This document shows, piece by piece, positions 19,966-28,918 of a DNA stretch of 64,000 nucleotides. Origin of the DNA: Sphingomonadales bacterium (GTDB lineage Bacteria; Pseudomonadota; Alphaproteobacteria; Sphingomonadales; Sphingomonadaceae). The stretch covers positions 62,001 to 126,000 of the forward strand of contig JAACPW010000003.1 of the NCBI GenBank assembly GCA_009995225.1. The letters run 5' to 3'. Every line of letters starts with the position of its first letter. The stretch's first letter is position 1. A program made the position numbers and the translations under genes. Below the pieces are notes generated by a model that was not told where the DNA came from, did not search any database, and saw only the letters and a program-made list of their open reading frames with translations.

Positions 19966-21525
19966 TTATCGCGCCGGCGCAGCCCCTCTTGCCACGCACG
20001 AATAGACCAGCCGTTCATTGGGTCGTTCCGGCAGCCTTGCGATCAGCGCCGACTGCTGTTCGCCCAAGGTTCGTGCCGCATCGCTTACTCCGCAGGCAGG
20101 CGGGGTGTAGGCGGCGCGGGCCTCGCGCGCTGCAGTCAGCGCGGTCTGCCCCAGCAAATAGCGGTCGGTGCGCAGGGTGCGGGTATCGGGATCATAGGTA
20201 TTGAGGGCCACTGCCGTATCTTCCTGCGCCGCAAACACCCGCTGCCATTGGCCGGCCTGCCCTAGACCATATTGTGTGCGCCCGTTGACGCAGCCATCGG
20301 CCGACCAATCAAAGGCAACGTCATCGGTTCGTGCCGCCGTTACGCGGCTGCGATCAGGAACCAGGGCGCAGATCAGCGCGCCTTCGGCAGAAAGCGAGGC
20401 ATCGTTGCCGGGGGCAGGCCCCCCTTGTGCTTCAGAGAGAGCGGTTGCGACCCGATCCTCGATGGCGGCAAGACCGGGGCGCGTAATCCACAGGAACGCT
20501 GCACCCACCAGCGCGCTTGCCGCCGCGCCCGCCGCCAGCATGGCGTGCTTGCGGCGGGCTGCGTCAGGGCGCCACACGGCGGCCGCATAACCGCTGCCGA
20601 TTGCTGCCAGCAGCGCGATCATCGCCAGCGCCATGTGGTTTTCGCGCGCCGCCAGGACGTCCATCTGCGCTTTCAGCTGCGCTGTTTGGCGTACCTCGCG
20701 CAAGGTTGCGGCCCGCTCCGCCATCCGCTCGCGCGCCTGCGATTGCTGCGCTTCGAGGCGTTGGCGTTCTTCGGCATTGAGATCGTCGATCGAACGGCAC
20801 GGGAGCGCATTGGTGACGGGTTCGACCCCGTTATCCCGCAGGAACGGGAGCAGTTCGCGCAAGGACACCGCAAAGTAAAACTCCGCCTCGCCACTGGCTG
20901 AATCTGCGCTGAAGCTGTTGACCCCGACCACCCGTCCGCACGGGTCCAGCAGCGGCCCGCCCGAGTTGCCGCGTGCAATGGGCGCGGTGTGGAGGATCGT
21001 GTCGAATTGCCGCGAAGGCCGTTCGCCCGAGACGAAGCCGCGCGATTTCACCGGTGGTTGAGCGCGGAAAATATCTGATATGTCAAGTCCTTGCGCCAAA
21101 TCGACATTCATCGGATAGCCGACTGCGGAGACCTCGCCCAGATTCGCACCGTCCGCGCCCGACAAGACCAAGGGGGGGAGGCGCAGGCTGTTTTGCGCGA
21201 TTTCGAGCAGCGCCAGATCATTGCGCGGGCTGATCGCGATGACCCGCGCAAAGGCCCCGCCTTCGCCCTCGGAAGGGACGATCCCGATGCGCAGGGTATC
21301 GTCCTGCGTGGCTTGGGTCACGACGTGGGCATTGGTGATGATCCGGGTGGGGGAGACCGCAAAGCCGGTTCCGTGGCTCACGGGCACAGGTTCGCCATTC
21401 TCCTCACCGATCAGCACCACCCGCACCACCCCGCGCGCAGCGGCGTCGACGTCGCCGGGGTCGGCCGCGACAGGCTGGACCGAGGCGAAGGTGAGCAGGG
21501 CGAGGGCAAGCAAGGCGCGAAGCAT
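19966..21525 (-). CDS. Trypsin-like serine protease with two membrane segments and an unknown C-terminal domain
   Basis: A 519-residue protein with a signal peptide (1-21, ending VAADP) and a chymotrypsin-fold protease domain to about 230. The triad is His67 (TNAHVV), Asp103 (NDLALLEI) and Ser188 (GNSGGP), as in DegP/HtrA relatives, but there is no PDZ domain. A charged region rich in Glu, Arg and Gln (about 246-298), probably a coiled coil, leads to two hydrophobic segments (299-317, 330-348). The final 170 residues contain paired Cys and resemble nothing I can name. The protease should face the periplasm. Stand-alone gene upstream of the atp operon. Confidence 0.82.
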   Translation of the reverse strand: MLRALLALALLTFASVQPVAADPGDVDAAARGVVRVVLIGEENGEPVPVSHGTGFAVSPTRIITNAHVVTQATQDDTLRIGIVPSEGEGGAFARVIAISPRNDLALLEIAQNSLRLPPLVLSGADGANLGEVSAVGYPMNVDLAQGLDISDIFRAQPPVKSRGFVSGERPSRQFDTILHTAPIARGNSGGPLLDPCGRVVGVNSFSADSASGEAEFYFAVSLRELLPFLRDNGVEPVTNALPCRSIDDLNAEERQRLEAQQSQARERMAERAATLREVRQTAQLKAQMDVLAARENHMALAMIALLAAIGSGYAAAVWRPDAARRKHAMLAAGAAASALVGAAFLWITRPGLAAIEDRVATALSEAQGGPAPGNDASLSAEGALICALVPDRSRVTAARTDDVAFDWSADGCVNGRTQYGLGQAGQWQRVFAAQEDTAVALNTYDPDTRTLRTDRYLLGQTALTAAREARAAYTPPACGVSDAARTLGEQQSALIARLPERPNERLVYSCVARGAAPAR

Positions 21526-21619
21526 GGCCTGCCTATAGCCGCTTTTTCACCGCCCGCGACAGCGAAGCGACATTGAGCGCAATTGCCGGGGGTGCAGCGG
21601 CAGGTGGTGTGTGCCACAG

Positions 21620-21635
21620 TGTTTCACGTGAAACA
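21620..21635. other. parS: parS-type centromere site (ParB-binding palindrome)
   Basis: The 16 bases TGTTTCACGTGAAACA form a perfect palindrome identical to the widely conserved bacterial parS consensus bound by ParB/Spo0J. ParB bound at parS spreads on DNA and loads SMC for chromosome segregation. The last base lies two before the ATG at 21637. It is the only perfect copy I found in the window. Confidence 0.9.
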
Positions 21636-21636
21636 T

Positions 21637-22662
21637 ATGCAGAACATTACCGATGAAGACCGCTGGCGGATCGCGCTGGCCAAGGACCGGCGGTTTGACG
21701 GTGCCTTCGTGACCGGCGTCCATTCGACCGGCATCTATTGCCGTCCGTCCTGCCCGGCGCGGGCACCCTTGCGCAAGAATGTGCGTTTCTACGCGAGCCC
21801 TGCCGAGGCAGAAGCGGCGGGCCTAAGGCCTTGTAAACGCTGCTCTCCCTCAATGCAAAGCGCCGAGGACACCTGCGTCCTGGCCGCCATCGCCGCAATC
21901 CAGACAGAAGGCGCGATGACGCTTGCGGCGCTGGCTGACCTCACCGGTTTTGCCCCGACGCACTTCCAACGCCTGTTCAAACGGACGGTCGGGATGTCAC
22001 CGGCCGCCTTTGGCAGGGCGCTGCGTGAGGAGCGGGTGCGCGAGGCTTTGAGTGCGGGGCAAAGCGTGACCGAGGCCCTGTCTGGCGCGGGCTACGGCGG
22101 GCCTAAGCAATTCTATGCAGAGACGAAAGGCAGGCTGGGCATGGCCCCGAGTGACTGGAGCAAAGGCGGCGCGGGCCGCGAGGTGCATTGGGCGGTGTTG
22201 TCAACCTCATTGGGCGAGATGCTGGTGGCGGCGACCGACAAGGGCGTGTGCTGTCTCGCCTTTGGTGAGGGCGAGGCGGAATTGCGCGCGCGCTTTCCTC
22301 GCGCCGATTTGTTTGCAGCGGGCGATGATTTCCGCGCGCTGTTTGCAAAGGTGGTGGAGGCGGTCGAACAGCCGGGGCCGGGTAGCGCTGCAATCCCGCT
22401 CGACGTGAAGGGCACCGCGTTCCAGCAACGCGTCTGGGAAGAACTGCGCCGCATCCCGCGCGGGGAAACCCGCAGCTACGGTGAACTTGCAGCAGCAGTC
22501 GGCAACCCCAATGCGAGCCGCGCGGTAGGCGGTGCAAACGGGGCCAATCATATTGCGGTGCTGATCCCGTGCCACCGGGTGATCGCGAGCGACGGGACGC
22601 TGGGCGGCTATGCCTATGGGCTGGCGATCAAGGCGGAGTTGCTCAGGCGCGAAAAGCCATAA
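21637..22662 (+). CDS. ada: Ada-type regulator / O6-alkylguanine-DNA alkyltransferase
   Basis: A 341-residue three-part protein. Residues 1-75 are the zinc Ada domain with Cys35, Cys39, Cys66 and Cys69 (YCRPSCPAR, CKRC), where Cys35 takes methyl groups from phosphotriesters. Residues about 80-175 are an AraC-type helix-turn-helix (LADLTGFAPTHFQRLFKRTVG). The C-terminal part is the alkyltransferase with acceptor Cys312 in IPCHRV. Methylated Ada normally activates its own gene and other repair genes. The ATG at 21637 fits family N-termini but has no clear Shine-Dalgarno; in-frame GTGs at 21619 and 21628 lie across parS. No alkB-type partner is adjacent. Confidence 0.93.
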   Translation: MQNITDEDRWRIALAKDRRFDGAFVTGVHSTGIYCRPSCPARAPLRKNVRFYASPAEAEAAGLRPCKRCSPSMQSAEDTCVLAAIAAIQTEGAMTLAALADLTGFAPTHFQRLFKRTVGMSPAAFGRALREERVREALSAGQSVTEALSGAGYGGPKQFYAETKGRLGMAPSDWSKGGAGREVHWAVLSTSLGEMLVAATDKGVCCLAFGEGEAELRARFPRADLFAAGDDFRALFAKVVEAVEQPGPGSAAIPLDVKGTAFQQRVWEELRRIPRGETRSYGELAAAVGNPNASRAVGGANGANHIAVLIPCHRVIASDGTLGGYAYGLAIKAELLRREKP

Positions 22663-22670
22663 GGCGCCGC

Positions 22671-23555
22671 CTACTGCCCATATCGATCAAGCGTGCGGCA
22701 CGAGGTGTAGCTTTTGCCTTCAAGGCCTTTGGGGGCAACGTTGGTGCACTTGACACTGCTGCCCCAGCGTTCCGCCGATCGCGCCGCCATGCTTTGCATC
22801 TCGCTGCGCCGTTCGGCCTGCACGCGCCCGGCCCACGCCTGCGCATCGCGCTGATTGAACTTCAAAACCCGCAGGCGCCGCTGATATTCTTCCGTCGCCA
22901 GCCGTGTGGCAGGCGGATTGTATTGCCAATAGGGATCGGTGATCATCGCCACGATCGCGGCATCGCTCAACGCCTGAACACCGAGCTTGCCAATTTCGAC
23001 CACCAGCTCGCCCAGATATTCGCCTTCGGGAATAGGATCGCCCATGCGGCCTTTGCCGCCGGGGTGGCGATCGACGATGTAATCCGCGATCAGGCGCGGG
23101 TTACGGTTCGCGGCAAAATGTTCGCGCAGGAAGGGAACGTTGATCTCGCCGCCCTGTTCATGGGCCTGCTGGCGTTCGGCGGCGATCCGGCGATCTTCGC
23201 GCTCGATCGTCAATTCTTCGCACAATGCGGCGGTATCGTAGATGTAATCTTCAGCCTGGGATTGAGTCATGTTCGCGGTCAGGCTGTCGAATTGCTCCTT
23301 TGCCCACGTCGCGGCGACTTCGCGCGACACGCCATGCTCGCGTTCAAGCTCGCGGAATTCATCGAACAGCACGGCGCTGCTGAACCGCAGGGGTTCGCCA
23401 TGGTCTTCGGAATATTGCATCGCGGTGGCGCATTCCAGCGTCGTGTTAGCCAGATCCTGATACGAATCCGTGCCATTATACGCTGCGGCAGCGGGGAACG
23501 CGGCGCACCCGATGAAAGCAGCGGTCACAGGCCGAAGTCTGCGCAGCGCCTGCAT
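22671..23555 (-). CDS. Hypothetical secreted protein
   Basis: A 294-residue protein with a signal peptide (about 1-25, RRLRPVTAAFIGCAAFPAAAA). The mature protein is charged and mostly helical (ELEREHGVSREVAATWAKEQF, EDRRIAAERQQAHEQ), with cysteines near 42, 115, 271 and 285 that could form disulfides. No domain recognised. It follows the next small secreted gene by four bases, so the two are probably cotranscribed. Its stop lies eight bases from the convergent ada stop. Confidence 0.72.
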   Translation of the reverse strand: MQALRRLRPVTAAFIGCAAFPAAAAYNGTDSYQDLANTTLECATAMQYSEDHGEPLRFSSAVLFDEFRELEREHGVSREVAATWAKEQFDSLTANMTQSQAEDYIYDTAALCEELTIEREDRRIAAERQQAHEQGGEINVPFLREHFAANRNPRLIADYIVDRHPGGKGRMGDPIPEGEYLGELVVEIGKLGVQALSDAAIVAMITDPYWQYNPPATRLATEEYQRRLRVLKFNQRDAQAWAGRVQAERRSEMQSMAARSAERWGSSVKCTNVAPKGLEGKSYTSCRTLDRYGQ

Positions 23556-23559
23556 CCGA

Positions 23560-23901
23560 TCAGATCTGCGATTCGCAGTTGCGGGCGCCCCTGATGATTT
23601 CCTGCATCACCTTTTCCGAGCCCAAGACCCGTTCGCGCCGTTTGAATTTGGCGCGCGCTTCCTCATCGGCCCGCGCAGCATCGAGCTGGGCCTGGAAAGC
23701 GAGATTGGCCTTCGCTTGATCCCACATGGACGAATTTGTTTTCAGCTGCACGCCGTTGCCCTCTGCAATGCGCACCAAATAGGCGCATTCCGCCAGCCCC
23801 CGAAGGTTCTTCTGATCTTCCTTGCTGGCGGCGTGCCCGACAGTTGGCACGCCCAGGCACAGGCTCACAGAAACGGCGGTGAAGAGAATTGAACGGATCA
23901 T
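23560..23901 (-). CDS. Hypothetical small secreted protein
   Basis: A 113-residue protein with a signal peptide (1-24, ending VGHAAS). The mature 89 residues are helical and highly charged (KANLAFQAQLDAARADEEAR), with cysteines near 39 and 109 that could pair. No family recognised. The ATG at 23901 gives a complete signal peptide; the frame continues upstream without support. Same strand and four bases ahead of the 294-residue secreted protein; charge and cysteine placement suggest the two may be functionally linked. Confidence 0.68.
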   Translation of the reverse strand: MIRSILFTAVSVSLCLGVPTVGHAASKEDQKNLRGLAECAYLVRIAEGNGVQLKTNSSMWDQAKANLAFQAQLDAARADEEARAKFKRRERVLGSEKVMQEIIRGARNCESQI

Positions 23902-24049
23902 GGCAAGACCTCCGGCGGTGAATAACGCCGGGGATGTATCGCCTTTTCCGAGGCTTGCGGGTGACAAATGCTGTTAGGTCGGTTCCGGGCTGCAATTTTA
24001 TCGGCAGGAACCCGCGTTCCTGCCGATTTCGGGTTTGTGTCGGACCTGC

Positions 24050-24301
24050 TCAACCTTCCGGATCGCCGCCCGGTGCGAAAGGTTCGGGCGCGGGGATGTC
24101 GCTGGCTTCTTCGGGCTCGTTCATCTGGCCCACGCCCACGCCTTCACCCGGATCGTCCATCACAATGGGGTCCTGCACCGTGCCATCACGGTCGCCCGAG
24201 GGGTTGAAGACAGTGATAATCAGAACAACAGCAAAGACGGCGATCACGGCAAGCCAGAGCCATTTTGTCCGGGTCGGGCGGGGATGGGGCGCATCACTCA
24301 T
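24050..24301 (-). CDS. Small single-pass membrane protein, hypothetical
   Basis: An 83-residue protein with a basic N-terminus (PHPRPTRTK), one membrane span (about 14-33, LWLAVIAVFAVVLIITVF) and an acidic, proline-rich tail (GEGVGVGQMNEPEEASDIPAPEP), so the tail probably faces the periplasm. The ATG at 24301 has an AAGGA-type site; a longer frame upstream lacks resemblance to anything. No known family. Confidence 0.62.
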   Translation of the reverse strand: MSDAPHPRPTRTKWLWLAVIAVFAVVLIITVFNPSGDRDGTVQDPIVMDDPGEGVGVGQMNEPEEASDIPAPEPFAPGGDPEG

Positions 24302-24432
24302 CGTTTTTTCCTTGCTGTTTCGATCAAGCGACAACAAGCGGGACGCAAGCGGTGCTGTTCCGCCGCCCGGGGCCAATGGACGCTCGGCTGGGACGAATCG
24401 AGGCGTACCGGAAAGCGACGGGCCGAAAGGCC

Positions 24433-25068
24433 TTAATCCAATTTCGGCGTCATCCCCGGTTCGCACTTGGCCATCGCGGCCTGATACGCGGGCCGGTCAC
24501 CAATGCGCTTCAGGTAGGCTTGCAGGTTCGGCATTGCGGCGATGCTCATCCCGCTCATCGCGCGGCTGGTGGTCAGTTGGAAGCCCATCATGATGTCGGC
24601 GGTGGTGAGCTGCGCACCGCCGAAATAGTCCGCTTCGCCCAGCCGCTTTTCGATCATGGCCCAGCTTTTGTGCATCCGGTCGGCCACGAAAGGCGGCAAT
24701 TCCTTCGCACCCATGAACTGCGCCACCAGCGCCATCATGCCGTTGGTCATGAAGGTCGCATTGGCCCAGTGGTAATAGAACAGGTGGTCGGTGTAATCGC
24801 GGTGGCCGGGCGGCAGCGAGAGCGGGGTGCCGGGCGCGTATTTGGCGATGATGTAATCCATGATCGCGCCGCTTTCGCCCAGCACCAGGTCATCGTCGGT
24901 GATCACCGGGGCGATGCCCATCGGGTGCAGCGCCTTGTATTCATCGGGCGCGAGGCGATTGTCGGCACGGCGGGTGTAGAGCTTGCATTCGTAATCCAGC
25001 CCCAGCTCCTCGGCCAGCCAGACGATGCGTTCGGATTGCGACAGGCGCAGGTGGTGGATAGTCAGCAT
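24433..25068 (-). CDS. Glutathione S-transferase family protein
   Basis: A 211-residue protein with the thioredoxin-like GST N-terminal domain (SERIVWLAEELGLDYE, HPMGIAPVITDDDLVLGESGAIMDYI, the latter with the cis-Pro and the Glu-Ser glutathione site) and a helical C-terminal domain ending GDRPAYQAAMAKCEPG. It joins glutathione to electrophiles or acts as a peroxidase; the substrate is unknown. The ATG at 25068 begins right at the first beta strand. It lies 14 bases after the photolyase gene, so it may be cotranscribed with priA and phrB. Confidence 0.92.
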   Translation of the reverse strand: MLTIHHLRLSQSERIVWLAEELGLDYECKLYTRRADNRLAPDEYKALHPMGIAPVITDDDLVLGESGAIMDYIIAKYAPGTPLSLPPGHRDYTDHLFYYHWANATFMTNGMMALVAQFMGAKELPPFVADRMHKSWAMIEKRLGEADYFGGAQLTTADIMMGFQLTTSRAMSGMSIAAMPNLQAYLKRIGDRPAYQAAMAKCEPGMTPKLD

Positions 25069-25082
25069 GGCTTTCAGCTCCC

Positions 25083-26660
25083 TCAAGCTTCGTTGGCATC
25101 GACGTTTCTGGCCCAGCCTTTGCGGGCGGGCACGAGGCTGTCGAGGAATTTTTCGGCGCTTTGCAGATATTCGCCCTGCTTCGCCTCGCCCATGCGGTCC
25201 CAGGTGGAAAAGATGCGGCCAATGCGGTGATTGCTTTCCAGCCGCGTCCGGTTCGCGTCCATGAAATGCCAGTACAGCGGGTTGAACGGGCAGGCGTCCG
25301 GGCCGGTCTTCTGCGCAACCTTGTACCGGCACTTTTTGCAGTAGTCGGACATCTTGTTGATGTAATTGCCGCTGGCCGCATAGGGTTTGGTCGCCAGCTT
25401 TCCTCCATCGGCATACAGGATCATGCCAGCCACATTGGGCAGTTCGACCCATTCGAAGGCGTCGGCGTAGACGGCGAGATACCAGTCCTGAACCGCCTTC
25501 GGATCGATCCCCGCGATGAGGCAGAAATTGCCCAGCACCATCAGCCGCTGGATATGGTGCGCGTGCGCATCCTCGCGCGTGGTGCGGATGCAGTCCGACA
25601 GGCAGCGCATGTCGGTGTCGCCGGTCCAGAAGAATTCGGGCAGCGGGCGCGTGGCGGCGAGCTCATTTGCCTCGGCAAGGCCGGGCATGGTGTACCAGTA
25701 GAACCCGCGCACATATTCACGCCAGCCGATGATCTGGCGAATGAAGCCCTCTACGGAGTTCAACGGGGCGCTGCCCGATTTGTAGGCAGCCTCGGCCCGC
25801 TCGCACAATTCGATCGGATCGAGCAGCCCGATATTGAGGCTGGTCGACAGCATCGAATGGTACAGATCGTCCGACCCGTGGACCATCGCGTCCTGATAGG
25901 GGCCGTATTTCTCGATCCGCTCCGCGAAGAACGCATCGGCAGCCTCCAGCGCCTCGGCGCGGGTGACGGGCCAGCCGAAGGGCTCCAGATCGCCAAAGTG
26001 ATCGGCAAAGCGGCGGCCGACCAGTTCGATGACGTCCTGCGTGGTGGCGTCGGGCGCGAATTTGGGGGCGGGGGGCGCTTTCATATCGCCTTTGGGCGGC
26101 TCGCGATTGTCGGCATCAAGGTTCCACTGATCGCCTTCCGGTTTGCCGTCATCGCGCATCAGAAAACCGGTCTTCTTGCGCATCTCGCGGTAGAAATATT
26201 CCATCGTCAGATGTTTGCGGCCGTCGGCGAATTTGCGGAACTCGGCATGGGTCGCGATGAAACGCGTGTCGGGGCAGATCGTGACCGGGCAGGGCAGGCG
26301 GTCTTCCCATTCGGCGATGGCCTGTTGCACCCGCCATTCGCCGCTTTCGGTGACGCGCACTTCGGCAGGGGCATGGCGGTCGCAGGCGCGGGCGACTTCG
26401 CCTGTGAAGCTGCCGGTGTTGGCATCATCGTCAAGCGCCACGTAATCGACCGTCCAGCCCTCGGCCCGAAGCTCGGCGGCGAAATGGCGCATGGCAGCAA
26501 AGATCAGTACGATCTTCTGCTTGTGGTGTTTCACATACGTGGCCTCGTCCCATACCTCCATCATCACGATGACGGCCGTTTCAGGGGAAAGGCCGTCGAG
26601 GCTGGAGAGGTTGCGCGAAAGCTGGTCGCCGAGGATCGGCACGAGGATCGGGTTGGTCAT
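25083..26660 (-). CDS. phrB: Iron-sulfur (6-4) photolyase / cryptochrome, PhrB type
   Basis: A 525-residue flavoprotein closely resembling Agrobacterium PhrB, which repairs UV (6-4) photoproducts using FAD, a ribolumazine antenna and a 4Fe-4S cluster. The N-terminal domain has ILGDQLS and MRHFAAELRAEGW. The C-terminal domain has GFIRQIIGWREYVRGFYW, AHHIQRLMVLGNF and ADAFEWVELPNV. The four cluster cysteines match Cys353, Cys441, Cys444 and Cys457 (DYCKKCRY, DACPFN). An extra Cys357 lies near the first. The ATG at 26660 fits the family; 26681 would add seven residues. It follows priA by 34 bases. Confidence 0.92.
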   Translation of the reverse strand: MTNPILVPILGDQLSRNLSSLDGLSPETAVIVMMEVWDEATYVKHHKQKIVLIFAAMRHFAAELRAEGWTVDYVALDDDANTGSFTGEVARACDRHAPAEVRVTESGEWRVQQAIAEWEDRLPCPVTICPDTRFIATHAEFRKFADGRKHLTMEYFYREMRKKTGFLMRDDGKPEGDQWNLDADNREPPKGDMKAPPAPKFAPDATTQDVIELVGRRFADHFGDLEPFGWPVTRAEALEAADAFFAERIEKYGPYQDAMVHGSDDLYHSMLSTSLNIGLLDPIELCERAEAAYKSGSAPLNSVEGFIRQIIGWREYVRGFYWYTMPGLAEANELAATRPLPEFFWTGDTDMRCLSDCIRTTREDAHAHHIQRLMVLGNFCLIAGIDPKAVQDWYLAVYADAFEWVELPNVAGMILYADGGKLATKPYAASGNYINKMSDYCKKCRYKVAQKTGPDACPFNPLYWHFMDANRTRLESNHRIGRIFSTWDRMGEAKQGEYLQSAEKFLDSLVPARKGWARNVDANEA

Positions 26661-26694
26661 GCCCGGTGTAATGATCGGCATGCGAATTGGTGCC

Positions 26695-28863
26695 TTACAC
26701 AAAGCTATACGGGTCAATGTCCACGCCCACCCGCACGCCCGGAGGGAAGGTGACGCCGCCGATCCAGTCGCGCAGCACCGCTTGCAAATTGGCACTGCGT
26801 TTCGCGTTGACCAGAAAGCGATAGCGATAGCGCCCGCGCAGCAGCGCCAGCGGGGCAGGGGCGGGGCCGAGGATCTGGAGATCGGCGAGGTGCGGGCGCA
26901 CATCGCCCAGCCGCGCCGCCGCCTCGCGCGCTTCGCGCTCGTCCTCGCTGGAAAGAATGATCGCCGCCCAGCGCCCGAACGGCGGGGCGCCGGCATCGCG
27001 GCGCCCTTGCGTTTCGGCGGCATAGAACGCGTCGCGATCCCCGTTCGCCAGCGCGGCGATGACGGGCGCGTCGGGGTGACGGGTCTGAATCAGCACTTCA
27101 CCCGCCTTGGCCCCGCGTCCGGCGCGCCCGGCAACCTGCGCGATTTGCGAATAGGTGCGCTCGCCTGCGCGCAGGTCTCCACCTTCAAGGCCGAGGTCCG
27201 CATCGACCACGCCCACCAGCGTCAGTTCCGGAAAGTGGAAACCCTTCGTCACAAGCTGCGTGCCGATGATGATGTCGATTGCGCGCCCTTCCGCCATGGC
27301 GATGAACTCTGCGGCGCGTTCGGGCGTGTTGAGCGTGTCGGAGGTTGCCACCACCACGCGGGCCTGCGGTAACAGATCGGCAACTTCGGCGGCAATCCGC
27401 TCCACGCCGGGGCCGCAAGCGACCAGGCAATCGCTTTCGCCGCATTCGGGGCAGGCCTCGGGCACCTGTGTTTCAAACCCGCAATGGTGGCAGGCAAGGC
27501 GGGCAGACAGGCGATGTTCGACCAACCACGCGCTGCACGAAGGGCATTTGAAGCGGTGCCCGCAATTGCGGCACAGCGTCAGCGGAGCATAGCCGCGGCG
27601 GTTGAGGAACAGCAGCGATTGCTCGCCCTTGTCCAGCCGGTCGCGCAAGGCTTCAACCAGCGGTCCGGCGAGCCAGCGTTGGCTGCCGGGCTTTTCTTTC
27701 GTCAGATTGATGAGCCGTACCGTCGGCAGGCTCGCGCCGCCAAAGCGGCTCGGCAAATCGAGCTTCGTGTAAACCCCGATGTCCGCCATGTGCAGGCTTT
27801 CGAGCGCGGGGGTCGCGCTGGCGAGGATCACGGGCACAGCCTCGAACCGCGCGCGCATCACCGCCACGTCGCGGGCGTTGTATCGCACCCCGTCATCCTG
27901 CTTGAAGCTGATTTCGTGGGCTTCATCCACCACGATCAGGCCGAGGTTGGCGTAAGGCAGGAACAATGCCGACCGCGCGCCGACCACCACCTGCGCGGTT
28001 CCGTCCGCAATCGCGCGCCACGCCCGGCGGCGCTCGGTCGATCGGAGCGAGGAATGCCACAGCACCGGCGCCGCGCCGAAGCGGGCGGCAAAGCGGCTGA
28101 GGAAGTTCTCGGTCAGCGCGATTTCGGGCAGCAGCACCAGCACCTGTCGCCCCTGCCGGATCGCCTCGGCCACGGGTTCGAAATAGGTTTCGGTCTTGCC
28201 CGATCCGGTCACCCCGTCGAGCAGGAAGGGGGCAAAGGCCCGCGCCGTAACGGCTTCGGTCAGCGTGGCGGCAACCTCGGCTTGCAGGGGCGAAAGATCG
28301 GGCTGGTGGTGATCGGGGTCGGCGTACGGATACGCCCGGTCGATATTGACAGTCACCGGTTCCAGCAGTCCTGCACCGGCCATCCCGCGCAGCACGCCTT
28401 CCGATACGCCCGCCAATGCGGCCAATTCGCGCATCGTGCCCTGTTCGCCGCCCAGCTTTTCCAGCGCAGTCTTGCGCTGCGCGGTCAGCCGCCCGCTCAC
28501 GTCGCGGCCCGTCAGCCGGTATTCGGTCATGGTTGCCGGCCCGCCCAGCGCCCCGCCGCTGGCCAGCGCCATGCGCGCCACGCTCGCAAGCGGGGCGCAA
28601 TAATAATCCGCCGTCCACTCGATCAGCCGTCGCAAGGGTGCAGGCAGAGAGGGGACGGGCAGGACTTCAAGGATCGGGCGCAGGCGCTCAAACGCGATTG
28701 CGTCCCCAGGCAGGCGGCCCTCATCCCACACGATTCCCGTGACCTTGCGCGGGCCCAGCGGCGCGATCACCACGCTGCCAGCGGGCGCGGAGACGCCATC
28801 GGGCAGCCGGTAATCCAGCGGGCCGAGCGCGGCATTCATAACAAGCAGGCGGACGCGGTTCAT
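26695..28863 (-). CDS. priA: Primosomal protein N' (replication restart helicase)
   Basis: A 722-residue superfamily 2 helicase that recognises stalled forks and reloads DnaB. The N-terminal 3'-DNA-binding domain (VRLLVMNAALGPLDYRLPDG) is followed by Walker A GVTGSGKT, the DEAH box, and a zinc region with eight cysteines (CRNCGHRFKCPSC, CHHCGF, CPECGESDC). The C-terminal helicase motifs GTQLVTKGFHFP and QVAGRAGR are intact. The ATG at 28863 gives standard length. It diverges from the DUF4197 gene, with phrB downstream. Confidence 0.96.
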   Translation of the reverse strand: MNRVRLLVMNAALGPLDYRLPDGVSAPAGSVVIAPLGPRKVTGIVWDEGRLPGDAIAFERLRPILEVLPVPSLPAPLRRLIEWTADYYCAPLASVARMALASGGALGGPATMTEYRLTGRDVSGRLTAQRKTALEKLGGEQGTMRELAALAGVSEGVLRGMAGAGLLEPVTVNIDRAYPYADPDHHQPDLSPLQAEVAATLTEAVTARAFAPFLLDGVTGSGKTETYFEPVAEAIRQGRQVLVLLPEIALTENFLSRFAARFGAAPVLWHSSLRSTERRRAWRAIADGTAQVVVGARSALFLPYANLGLIVVDEAHEISFKQDDGVRYNARDVAVMRARFEAVPVILASATPALESLHMADIGVYTKLDLPSRFGGASLPTVRLINLTKEKPGSQRWLAGPLVEALRDRLDKGEQSLLFLNRRGYAPLTLCRNCGHRFKCPSCSAWLVEHRLSARLACHHCGFETQVPEACPECGESDCLVACGPGVERIAAEVADLLPQARVVVATSDTLNTPERAAEFIAMAEGRAIDIIIGTQLVTKGFHFPELTLVGVVDADLGLEGGDLRAGERTYSQIAQVAGRAGRGAKAGEVLIQTRHPDAPVIAALANGDRDAFYAAETQGRRDAGAPPFGRWAAIILSSEDEREAREAAARLGDVRPHLADLQILGPAPAPLALLRGRYRYRFLVNAKRSANLQAVLRDWIGGVTFPPGVRVGVDIDPYSFV

Positions 28864-28918
28864 CTTCCCGCCATATGGGCACCGGCAAAGGACAAGGGCA
28901 ACCCGGGAGACCCGACAA

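Noticed and set aside
26661..27023. Extension of the photolyase frame into priA
   Set aside because: It is priA read in another frame; PhrB homologues begin near the ATG at 26660.
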